Source: Pseudomonadota bacterium
GTDB taxonomy: Bacteria; Pseudomonadota; Gammaproteobacteria; Arenicellales; UBA868
Direction of reading: 5' to 3'
Assembly (NCBI GenBank): GCA_018661145.1
Contig: JABJIU010000126.1
Coordinates: 1 to 21,298, forward strand
Length of the DNA stretch: 21,298 nt
Within the stretch, counting starts at the first letter, position 1, and each line of letters starts with the position of its first letter. Positions 15,518-21,298 of the stretch are shown here, in pieces. The notes beneath the pieces were generated by a model. The model worked only from the letters and a program-made list of their open reading frames with translations. It was not told the origin of the DNA and made no database searches. The position numbers and the translations under genes were made by a program.

Positions 15518-15769
15518 ATGCAGGAAAAGCGTCATATCTTCGATAGCAAAAAAAACGTGAAGCGGGTGCTGAAGGCGTTGGTAGTCGCCTGCGTGCTGAC
15601 AGCCGGGGCTGACATCGTCTACCACCGGCATGTCGTGCATCCCTTTGAGGCGTTGTGGGGCTTTTACGCCATCTTCGGTTTTGTTGCGTGTGTAGTGCTG
15701 GTTCTGCTGGCGAAAGAGATGCGCAAAATCCTGATGCGAGACGAAGACTACTACGACCATGATGATTGA
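15518..15769 (+). CDS. Small two-helix membrane protein in the antiporter operon
   Basis: An 83-residue protein of no family I can name. It has a basic N-terminus (QEKRHIFDSKKNVKR), a first hydrophobic helix (about residues 19-33), a short polar turn with YHRHVVHPFEALW, a second helix (about 47-65) and a charged tail ending in DEDYYDHDD. Histidines (YHRHVVH) lie at the membrane edge. It sits between the second and third large subunits and overlaps the third by 11 bases, so it is very probably a subunit or assembly factor of the same complex. Function is inferred only from position. Confidence 0.8.
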   Translation: MQEKRHIFDSKKNVKRVLKALVVACVLTAGADIVYHRHVVHPFEALWGFYAIFGFVACVVLVLLAKEMRKILMRDEDYYDHDD

Positions 15770-17450
15770 GTTTCCACCTTTTGCCTTTTTCTATCTGGCA
15801 GCACTTGCGGCTGCCGTGCTGCCCCGTGTGCCCCGGCAGGCGCTCATGCTCGCCGTACCGGTGGCGAGCTGTGCCGCCCTGCTGCAGTTACCGAGTGACC
15901 TGTTGGTCAGTATGTCAATTCTGGATCTGCAACTTGAGCCATTGCGTGTCGACCGGCTCAGCCGGCTCTTTGGAATTCTCTTTCACATCGGTGCTTTTAT
16001 CGGTATCGTTTTTTCACTGCACAGCCGTGATCGGACTCAACATGTTGCAGCACTGGCCTATGCCGGCAGCGCACTCGGCGCCGTGTTCGCGGGGGATTTG
16101 CTGACACTCTTTGTGTTTTGGGAGCTTCTCGCAGTCAGTTCGGTTTTCCTGATTTTCGCCAGCCGGACCGAACGATCATTCGGTGCCGGCATGCGCTACC
16201 TGGTCATCCAGGTTATCTCCGGTGTGCTGCTCCTCGCCGGTGCCCTTATCCTTTACGGGCAGAGCGGATCGCTGCGCTTTGAACACATCGGCCTAACCGG
16301 TGCCGGCAGCATGTTGATTTTTATCGCCTTCGGTATCAAGTGTGCTTTCCCGCTTTTGCATAACTGGCTGACGGACGCCTACCCTGAAGCCACACCTACC
16401 GGCACCGTCTTCTTGAGCGCCTTTACGACCAAAGTGGCGGTATATGCACTAGCACGTGGTTTCGCCGGAACCGAGGTGCTGGTTTACATCGGGGCGGTCA
16501 TGACGTGCTTTCCGATCTTCTATGCCGTCATCGAGAACGATCTTCGGCGGGTACTGGCGTACAGCATGATCAACCAGATCGGCTTCATGGTCGTGGGCAT
16601 TGGCCTGGGTACCGCATTGGCCATCAACGGTGCGATCGCCCACGCTTTTAACGACGTGATATTCAAGGGACTGCTGATGATGTCGATGGGAGCGGTGCTG
16701 CACATGACCGGACGCATAAACGGCTCAGACCTTGGCGGTCTTTACAAGAGCATGCCGGTCACAACGACCTTTTGTATTGTTGGTGCGGCATCGATCTCAG
16801 CCTTCCCGCTCTTCAGCGGCTTCGTCAGCAAGTCGATGGTGATGGTGGCCGTACTGGAAGAGGGACACCCCGTTGTCTGGCTGGCCTTGCTTTTCGCTTC
16901 TGCGGGCGTCTTCCATCATGCAGGTATCAAGATACCGTTCTTTGCCTTCTTTGCGCATGACAGCGGTATCCGCACCCAGGAGGCGCCCACGAATATGTTG
17001 ATCGCGATGGGTATCGCTGCGGCGCTCTGCATCGGCATCGGTGTCTGGCCTTGGGTGCTCTACGATCTGCTGCCCTTTGCCGTCGACTACACACCCTTTG
17101 ATGGCAGCCACATCCTGGCCCAAATTCAGTTGCTGGTCTTCTCCGCGGCTGCGTTTGCCTGGCTTAAGGTTGCAGGGATTTATCCCCCCGAACTGCACTC
17201 GACCAATATCGATGTCGAGTGGCTCTACCGACGGCTCGCGCCGCGGTGGGTGCAACAAACTACAGCCGCATCGCGGCGCGCGGTTGACGCGACCTCCCGG
17301 GCCGGGGAGGGCCTTGGCCGGAACCTCATGCGGCTGGTGCTGCATCACTACGGTCCCGATGGGACGCTGGCACGTGCCTGGCCCACCGGCTCCATGGTGC
17401 TCTGGGTTGCGGTGCTGCTCGGCGCCAGTCTTGTGCTGTATTACCTCTAG
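15759..17450 (+). CDS. Third MrpD-type antiporter subunit with C-terminal extension
   Basis: A 563-residue transporter-family protein. Key residues: Glu122 in FVFWELLAVSS, Lys194 in FGIKCAFPLLHNWL (His201), Lys225, and AHAFNDVIFKG with His and Lys. After about residue 460 it departs from a plain MrpD: a hydrophilic, basic stretch (about 463-540, with STNIDVEWLYRRL and SRRAVDATSRAGEG) is followed by one last transmembrane helix (about 543-563). That layout recalls the lateral helix plus final anchor helix of NuoL. Starts ATG-ATG at 15759/15762. Last gene of the operon; the nitroreductase follows after 20 bases without a visible terminator. Confidence 0.9.
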   Translation: MMIEFPPFAFFYLAALAAAVLPRVPRQALMLAVPVASCAALLQLPSDLLVSMSILDLQLEPLRVDRLSRLFGILFHIGAFIGIVFSLHSRDRTQHVAALAYAGSALGAVFAGDLLTLFVFWELLAVSSVFLIFASRTERSFGAGMRYLVIQVISGVLLLAGALILYGQSGSLRFEHIGLTGAGSMLIFIAFGIKCAFPLLHNWLTDAYPEATPTGTVFLSAFTTKVAVYALARGFAGTEVLVYIGAVMTCFPIFYAVIENDLRRVLAYSMINQIGFMVVGIGLGTALAINGAIAHAFNDVIFKGLLMMSMGAVLHMTGRINGSDLGGLYKSMPVTTTFCIVGAASISAFPLFSGFVSKSMVMVAVLEEGHPVVWLALLFASAGVFHHAGIKIPFFAFFAHDSGIRTQEAPTNMLIAMGIAAALCIGIGVWPWVLYDLLPFAVDYTPFDGSHILAQIQLLVFSAAAFAWLKVAGIYPPELHSTNIDVEWLYRRLAPRWVQQTTAASRRAVDATSRAGEGLGRNLMRLVLHHYGPDGTLARAWPTGSMVLWVAVLLGASLVLYYL

Positions 17451-17470
17451 TACAACCAAAACGCCTTACT

Positions 17471-18184
17471 ATGACTTCCTCGAACGCCTCTCCTCCAGTC
17501 GAATACCAAAATCTCGTCGATGCAGCAATCACTTCGCGTCGGTCGGTGCGCGCTTTTTTGCCAACGACAGTACCGAACGAAGAGATCCGGCAGATCCTCA
17601 GTACCGCCGCGCGGGCGCCGTCCGGTACCAATATCCAGCCCTGGCGGGTGTACGTGCTGACCGGCAGCCGCTTGAAGCGGTTAAGCGGCGCGATCCTGTC
17701 CGCGTACAACGATCCCGAGATCGCCAAAACGCATGCTGAAGAGTATGCGTACTACCCGAAAGAATGGGTGTCACCTTACCTTGAACGCCGCCGCAAGATC
17801 GGCTGGGATCTCTATGGACTTCTCGGTATCACCCGGGAAGAAAAGGACAAGATGCACCGCCAGCACGGCCGAAACTACGTGTTCTTTGACGCGCCGGTTG
17901 GGCTCATTTTCAGCATTGATCGTGTGCTGGAACAGGGCAGCTGGCTCGATTACGGAATGTTTTTACAGAGCATCATGGTGGCAGCCCGTGGGCGGGGGCT
18001 CGACACCTGTCCCCAGGCCGCATTTAACCCATTCCAACGAGTCATCCGAGAGCAGTTGCGGATGCCGGAAAACGAGGCCTTAGTCTGTGGTATGGCGCTG
18101 GGGTACTCTGACCCTGATGCCATCGAGAATCACCTCACCACGGAACGTGAGTCCATCGACGTCTGGACCACTTTTTTGGACTGA
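17471..18184 (+). CDS. Nitroreductase family flavoprotein
   Basis: A 237-residue FMN-dependent oxidoreductase, probably a cytoplasmic homodimer using NAD(P)H. FMN-binding segments: SRRSVRAF at 22-29, ARAPSGTNIQPWR at about 47-59, and GMALGYSDPDA near the C-terminus. The GMALGY plus ESIDVWTTFLD ending is common in family members acting on nitroaromatics or quinones; the substrate is not known here. It starts 20 bases after the last antiporter gene, in the same direction and with no Shine-Dalgarno, so it may be read through from that operon but is not functionally linked to it by sequence. It converges with tdk at a 12-base gap. Confidence 0.88.
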   Translation: MTSSNASPPVEYQNLVDAAITSRRSVRAFLPTTVPNEEIRQILSTAARAPSGTNIQPWRVYVLTGSRLKRLSGAILSAYNDPEIAKTHAEEYAYYPKEWVSPYLERRRKIGWDLYGLLGITREEKDKMHRQHGRNYVFFDAPVGLIFSIDRVLEQGSWLDYGMFLQSIMVAARGRGLDTCPQAAFNPFQRVIREQLRMPENEALVCGMALGYSDPDAIENHLTTERESIDVWTTFLD

Positions 18185-18196
18185 AAGAAGCACGCT

Positions 18197-18784
18197 TCAG
18201 CCGGCGGGGATTTTCAGGCTTTCCTTGAAGTGGCGCCGGCACATCGACACATAGGTTTCGTTACCGCCAATCTGGATTTGATCCCCGCCGCGCAACGGCC
18301 GTCCCTCGTCGTCGAAACGTACCACCATAGTGGCCTTTCGGCCGCAGTGGCAGACGGTCTTAATCTCCCGTAGTTCGTCTGCCAGAGCCAGCAACTGCCT
18401 GGAGCCTTCGAAAAGCATGCCGAGAAAATCGGTGCGTAAGCCATAGGCGAGCACGGGGATATCCAACGCGTCGACCACCTCGGTCAGTTGATCAACCTGT
18501 TGGGCGCTCAAGAACTGGGATTCATCCACCAACACACAGTGAATCGGCTGGCGGTCGCAAGCATCCGCCACCAGGTCCAGCAAATTGACACTCGAATCCA
18601 CATCTACCGCATCTGCTTCAAGTCCGATGCGCGAGCGGACCCGGTTTTCCCCAGAGCGGCTATCGATTCGAGGTTTTAGAACGAGAGTATTCATGCCTCG
18701 CTCAGCGTAATTATGGCGGGACTGAAGGAGGTTCGTTGTTTTGCCGGCGTTCATCGCCGAATAATAAAAGTAGAGTTTCGCCAC
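18197..18784 (-). CDS. tdk: Thymidine kinase (type II)
   Basis: A 195-residue thymidine kinase (E. coli Tdk has 205), salvaging thymidine to dTMP. P-loop SAMNAGKTT at residues 9-17, catalytic Glu88 in VDESQFLS, the lasso region with the zinc ligands CHCGRK and MCRRH, and GNETYVSMC. The start is a GTG at 18784, which gives the family N-terminus VAKLYFYYSAMNAGK; the frame is open to 18922, but that extension runs over the divergent dpkA promoter and has no family similarity. A tetramer is expected from the family. Confidence 0.94.
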   Translation of the reverse strand: MAKLYFYYSAMNAGKTTNLLQSRHNYAERGMNTLVLKPRIDSRSGENRVRSRIGLEADAVDVDSSVNLLDLVADACDRQPIHCVLVDESQFLSAQQVDQLTEVVDALDIPVLAYGLRTDFLGMLFEGSRQLLALADELREIKTVCHCGRKATMVVRFDDEGRPLRGGDQIQIGGNETYVSMCRRHFKESLKIPAG

Positions 18785-18813
18785 GTGAAATCCGAGCAGT
18801 ATCCGATACCTGC

Positions 18814-18844
18814 ATTGTAGGATATCAACGACCGGAGTTTTCAA
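18814..18844 (-). promoter_or_regulatory. Candidate tdk promoter
   Basis: On the minus strand TTGAAA (18844-18839) and TACAAT (18819-18814) are 19 bases apart, about 30 bases before the GTG of tdk. The boxes are good but the spacer is long. Confidence 0.35.
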
Positions 18845-18888
18845 AGGCGGCGCCGTTACCCTGGGCTGCGATATTGGACGCCCCGATC

Positions 18889-18894
18889 TATACT
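18889..18894 (+). promoter_or_regulatory. Candidate -10 element for the DpkA-type gene
   Basis: TATACT, 27 bases before the ATG at 18922. The -35 region at 17 bases is poor (CTGCGA), so an activator may be needed or the true promoter lies elsewhere. Confidence 0.35.
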
Positions 18895-18921
18895 GGACTG
18901 CTAAAAAATCGAGGCGCTCCA

Positions 18922-19926
18922 ATGAATACTGCTTCTCTCTCTCTTGATGAGATCTACGCTCTAGCCCATAAAGCCCTGCTTAGTGCCGGCGCCAGCGAAG
19001 AACACGCCGATGCTGTTGCCGATGTCGTTACCCGCGCGGAGCGCGACGGCTCGCACTCTCATGGTCTTTTCCGTATCCCCGGATATGTCGCCTCGCTTCG
19101 TAGCGGCAAGGTGAATGGCAATGCAGATCCAAAGTTGTCCATGCGATCGCCCGTCGTGCTCCACTGCGACGGGGACCTAGGTTATGCGCCATTGGCACAC
19201 CGGCGCTCGCTGGATGCTCTGGCCAAGGCCGCCAAAGAAAATGGGGTAGCCACGTTGTCTGTCACTCGGACGCATCACTTTGCCGCCCTGTGGCCGGAGA
19301 CTGAAGCTTTGGGACAACAGGGCCTTGTCGCGATTGCCTGCGTTTCCTATATGCCGAGTGTGGCACCCTTTGGCGCATCGGAGGCCCTATACGGTACTAA
19401 CCCCCTGTCTTTCGCCTGGCCCCGCCCAAAATCACCGCCGTTAGTCTTCGACATGGCGACTGCCGCGATGGCGATGGGGGATGTCCAAATCGCAGCCCGA
19501 GACGGTCATCCAGTTCCCGCAGGTACTGGACTCAATGCAGACGGCGAATCCACTACAGACCCCAAAGAGATTATCAAGGGTGTCTTGCTACCCTTTGGCG
19601 GGCACAAAGGCTCGCATATCGCCATGATGATAGAACTGCTGGCAGGCCCCCTTGTTGGAGAGACCGTCAGCTTTTCCTCCAAGGAGCGGGACAGCAGCGA
19701 CGGAGGTCCGCCCCAGGGCGGTGAATTCATCCTCGCGATGAACCCCGATATCCTCTCAGGCGATGAATGGCATGATCAGAGCGAGGCTTTCCTTGAAAAA
19801 CTTGATGCCTTGGAAGGTGTGCGGCTACCGGCCGAGCGGCGCTACCGTAACCGACAGGACACAGGGCCCCGTCAGATCAACAGCGACCTTCTGGAAAAGA
19901 TTCAGACGACACTCCTGCCCACCTAA
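18922..19926 (+). CDS. dpkA: Delta1-pyrroline/piperideine-2-carboxylate reductase (DpkA-type, LDH2 family)
   Basis: A 334-residue member of the malate/L-lactate dehydrogenase 2 family. It matches DpkA of Pseudomonas over long stretches: RAERDGSHSHGLFRIPGYV (residues 38-56, with the Ser/His region and Arg51), HHFAALWPE at 118-126, GTNPLSFAWPR, DVQIAARDG, and LLPFGGHKGS at 222-231. These enzymes reduce cyclic imines (pyrroline- or piperideine-2-carboxylate) to L-proline or L-pipecolate with NAD(P)H, in D-lysine, D-proline or hydroxyproline breakdown. The ATG at 18922 has GAGG ten bases upstream; the longer open frame to 18736 covers tdk. It is divergent from tdk with a 137-base spacer. Substrate remains inferred; other LDH2 enzymes (ureidoglycolate or malate dehydrogenase) are less similar as I recall them. 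Confidence 0.85.
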   Translation: MNTASLSLDEIYALAHKALLSAGASEEHADAVADVVTRAERDGSHSHGLFRIPGYVASLRSGKVNGNADPKLSMRSPVVLHCDGDLGYAPLAHRRSLDALAKAAKENGVATLSVTRTHHFAALWPETEALGQQGLVAIACVSYMPSVAPFGASEALYGTNPLSFAWPRPKSPPLVFDMATAAMAMGDVQIAARDGHPVPAGTGLNADGESTTDPKEIIKGVLLPFGGHKGSHIAMMIELLAGPLVGETVSFSSKERDSSDGGPPQGGEFILAMNPDILSGDEWHDQSEAFLEKLDALEGVRLPAERRYRNRQDTGPRQINSDLLEKIQTTLLPT

Positions 19927-19966
19927 CCCGATCAGCCCGCCAGGCTTTTCTCAAGCAAGACAGCCG

Positions 19967-20560
19967 TTAGGGCCAGACAACACTGACGACGTTGGTTCGA
20001 GCCTTGTAGTTACTGAGGTTGGCGCCGCGCGCAATTGAAGAAACCATGAAGTAGTAGGTCTGTCCGGATACTGGACCACCCCAGTCAGCCAACCCGGGCT
20101 GCTTAATATGTCCGCCTTCGACAACCCTCATAGGTTTACAGTTTCCATTGGGTGTCATCCACTCCCAGGTCCCTCCATACCAGCGGTCGTTCCGCCATAC
20201 AAAGACCCAGGGGTTGGCGTTCACCTTGATGTCGCGTGTGCCATCGGTATGCCGGATGGTGGCCGTCGGCCATGTTGAGGTACCACCCCACTCCATACAT
20301 ATCGTGCCCGCGCCGATATTAACCTTGAGATTGTGGGTCACCGGCCATTCCGAAACGTCCGTGTGAAGCCAAGTCACCTTGGAAAGATCTAATGAGTCGT
20401 TGCTGTCGTCCGGGGGTATGGTCGTAGTGGTGTCGTCATCAACGACACCTGACGAAGAGTTACTGGAACTGCATTCAAACGGCCAGCACCAGACATCTGA
20501 ACAGCCACTCAATGGCAGGGCGATTGCCAGTAATACACCGATTCTTGCAAAAATTTTCAT
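19967..20560 (-). CDS. Putative lipoprotein, Trp-rich, function unknown
   Basis: A 197-residue protein with a lipoprotein signal: basic start MKIFAR, hydrophobic core, and lipobox LSGC with Cys20 as the lipidation site (Asp22 at +3 of the mature end, not at +2, so outer-membrane sorting is plausible). Three further cysteines lie at 25, 30 and beyond. A low-complexity linker of Ser, Asp, Thr and Pro spans about 31-57. The rest is a compact domain rich in Trp (13 in the whole protein), with VTWLHTD, NPWVFVW, WYGGTWEWMTP and YYFMVSSIARG. The domain resembles, from memory, uncharacterised domains of secreted proteins of marine bacteria; no function can be given. It converges with dpkA (40-base gap) and is transcribed alone. 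Confidence 0.8.
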   Translation of the reverse strand: MKIFARIGVLLAIALPLSGCSDVWCWPFECSSSNSSSGVVDDDTTTTIPPDDSNDSLDLSKVTWLHTDVSEWPVTHNLKVNIGAGTICMEWGGTSTWPTATIRHTDGTRDIKVNANPWVFVWRNDRWYGGTWEWMTPNGNCKPMRVVEGGHIKQPGLADWGGPVSGQTYYFMVSSIARGANLSNYKARTNVVSVVWP

Positions 20561-20606
20561 AATGAATTGATTGATTCACCAAGAATCTTTTCTCTAGTCC
20601 GTAGAT

Positions 20607-20612
20607 AGTATA
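20607..20612 (-). promoter_or_regulatory. Candidate -10 element of the lipoprotein gene
   Basis: TATACT on the minus strand, 46 bases before the start codon, in an AT-rich 175-base spacer. The -35 is weak. The spacer also holds a short AGAATC direct repeat. No clear terminator for the upstream mttB-like gene was seen. Confidence 0.35.
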
Positions 20613-20735
20613 ACGCCGTACAGTAAAGTTCTATTCGCAGAGATCAGAATCAGAATCTACTAAATACTTAAAACCATTCATCTTTTTAAATTGGGGCGAC
20701 ACGGCCAGTCAAGTTGAACCCGTCCTAAGTCAAGC

Positions 20736-21298
20736 TTAAAAGTCGGTGTGCGCTCCACCCTCGCGTTTTCGGCGTTCGACAAACTCCTCCAGCTCTTCCC
20801 GAATGGCTGCATCCATGGGCGGCGCTTCATACTGGGCCAATACCTCTTTAAAGATTTTGTTGGCGCGCTGCGGTGTCTCAACCGCGCCTGCCTGTTCCCA
20901 GCTTTCGAAATTGCTCCAGTCGGAGAGAAACGGGCTGTAGAACGCGGTCTTGTACCGTTCCCGGGTGTGGTCCGCGCCCAGAAAATGGCCTGAGGGACCC
21001 ACCGCACGGATGGCCTCCAGGGCAAGGTCCTCTTCAGTAACGCTGACGGGCTGATGATAATGCGCAAACTGCTGGAGCATTTCGCAGTCAATTACGAACT
21101 TCTCGAAACTTGCGCAGAGCCCGCCCTCCATCCATCCCGCCGCGTGGTAAATGATATTGGCATTGGCGCTAGAACACGCCCATAAGGAAGAAGCACTTTC
21201 CCAGGTGGCCTGTGCATCCACACAGTTGGCGGCATTTGCATTTGATGCACGCCAGGGCAAGTCATAGTAGCGCGCCATCTGGCCTGACATCTGGGTGG
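20736..21298 (-). CDS. Trimethylamine methyltransferase (MttB) family protein, C-terminal part
   Basis: About 187 C-terminal residues of an MttB superfamily protein, cut by the right window edge. Family-like features: the QMARYYDLP segment, a CVDAQATWES stretch, NIIYHAAGWMEGGLCASFEKFVID, and the tail with GPSGHFLGADHTRERYKTAFYSPFLSD. MttB enzymes transfer a methyl group from a methylated amine or betaine to a cobalamin protein. In true trimethylamine enzymes the active site has pyrrolysine; that region lies just outside or at the edge of this window, so the type cannot be decided. Most bacterial members lack pyrrolysine and act on quaternary amines such as glycine or proline betaine. Partner corrinoid genes are not visible. 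Confidence 0.88.
   Translation of the reverse strand, partial: TQMSGQMARYYDLPWRASNANAANCVDAQATWESASSLWACSSANANIIYHAAGWMEGGLCASFEKFVIDCEMLQQFAHYHQPVSVTEEDLALEAIRAVGPSGHFLGADHTRERYKTAFYSPFLSDWSNFESWEQAGAVETPQRANKIFKEVLAQYEAPPMDAAIREELEEFVERRKREGGAHTDF

Noticed and set aside
10190..17450. Energy-converting hydrogenase or complex I operon
   Set aside because: The gene order resembles Mbh, but no NiFe, iron-sulfur, NuoB/C/D/H/I-like subunits occur in or near the operon.
16797..17459. 220-residue minus-strand frame opposite the third antiporter subunit
   Set aside because: Antisense shadow with no family similarity; the plus strand is clearly coding.
17041..17739. 232-residue plus-strand frame spanning the end of the third antiporter subunit and the nitroreductase start
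   Set aside because: It bridges two well-supported genes in a different frame and has no recognisable domain.
18182..18200. Bidirectional terminator between the nitroreductase gene and tdk
   Set aside because: CTGAA/TTCAG and GAAG/CTTC small stems exist, but no T-run follows on either strand at the right distance.
20736..21298. Pyrrolysine-containing MttB
   Set aside because: No in-frame TAG is seen in the visible part, and the active-site region that would hold it is at or beyond the window edge, so nothing can be claimed.

Overview
The window looks like a chromosomal segment of a gammaproteobacterium. The clustered order yicC, gmk, rpoZ, spoT, ridA, recG and ubiA on the minus strand resembles gammaproteobacterial genomes, and SpoT, YicC, RidA, RecG, Tdk and UbiA all align closely with their E. 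coli counterparts from memory. Coding density is high, genes overlap by a few bases, and GTG and TTG starts are frequent. An Mrp-type antiporter operon, an MttB-family methyltransferase and a pyrroline/piperideine-carboxylate reductase would fit a marine or saline habitat, but the exact lineage cannot be read from the sequence.

Layout. (1) Positions 3-242 hold the C-terminal end of a LysR-type regulator, convergent with the next block. (2) Positions 357-8039, minus strand: a housekeeping block, in transcription order yicC, gmk, rpoZ, spoT, ridA, recG, ubiA. Here the omega subunit carries a long acidic tail with a perfect 15-bp tandem repeat, and its 3' end overlaps the spoT start. (3) Positions 8171-9928, plus strand: a small soluble Ser/Thr protein kinase, then a PdhR/LldR-type GntR regulator with a likely self-operator. 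(4) Positions 10190-17450, plus strand: a tightly overlapping operon for an Mrp/Mbh-type cation/proton antiporter, ordered E, F, G, split MrpA C-terminus (MbhD+MbhE-like), B, C, D, second antiporter subunit, small two-helix membrane protein, third antiporter subunit. (5) Positions 17471-21298: nitroreductase (+), thymidine kinase (-), DpkA-type reductase (+), an unknown Trp-rich lipoprotein (-), and the C-terminal part of a trimethylamine methyltransferase (MttB) family protein (-, cut by the window end).

How the genes work together. The minus-strand block combines nucleotide supply (Gmk), RNA polymerase assembly (omega) and (p)ppGpp metabolism (SpoT) with repair (RecG), reactive enamine/imine clearance (RidA) and ubiquinone synthesis (UbiA). 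The antiporter operon would couple the proton gradient to monovalent cation (probably Na+) extrusion. Its gene order matches the antiporter module of archaeal membrane-bound hydrogenases, and it has three rather than two ion-translocating subunits, but no hydrogenase subunits are present. The right end holds enzymes that may act on cyclic imino acids and methylated amines.

No RNA genes, CRISPR arrays, insertion sequences, attachment sites or prophage genes were seen. No wholly new system stands out. The best candidates for follow-up are the overlapping omega tail/spoT start and the three-subunit Mbh-ordered antiporter. No gene-free stretch exceeds 300 bases; the longest, 261 bases before the antiporter operon, holds two adjacent inverted repeats.
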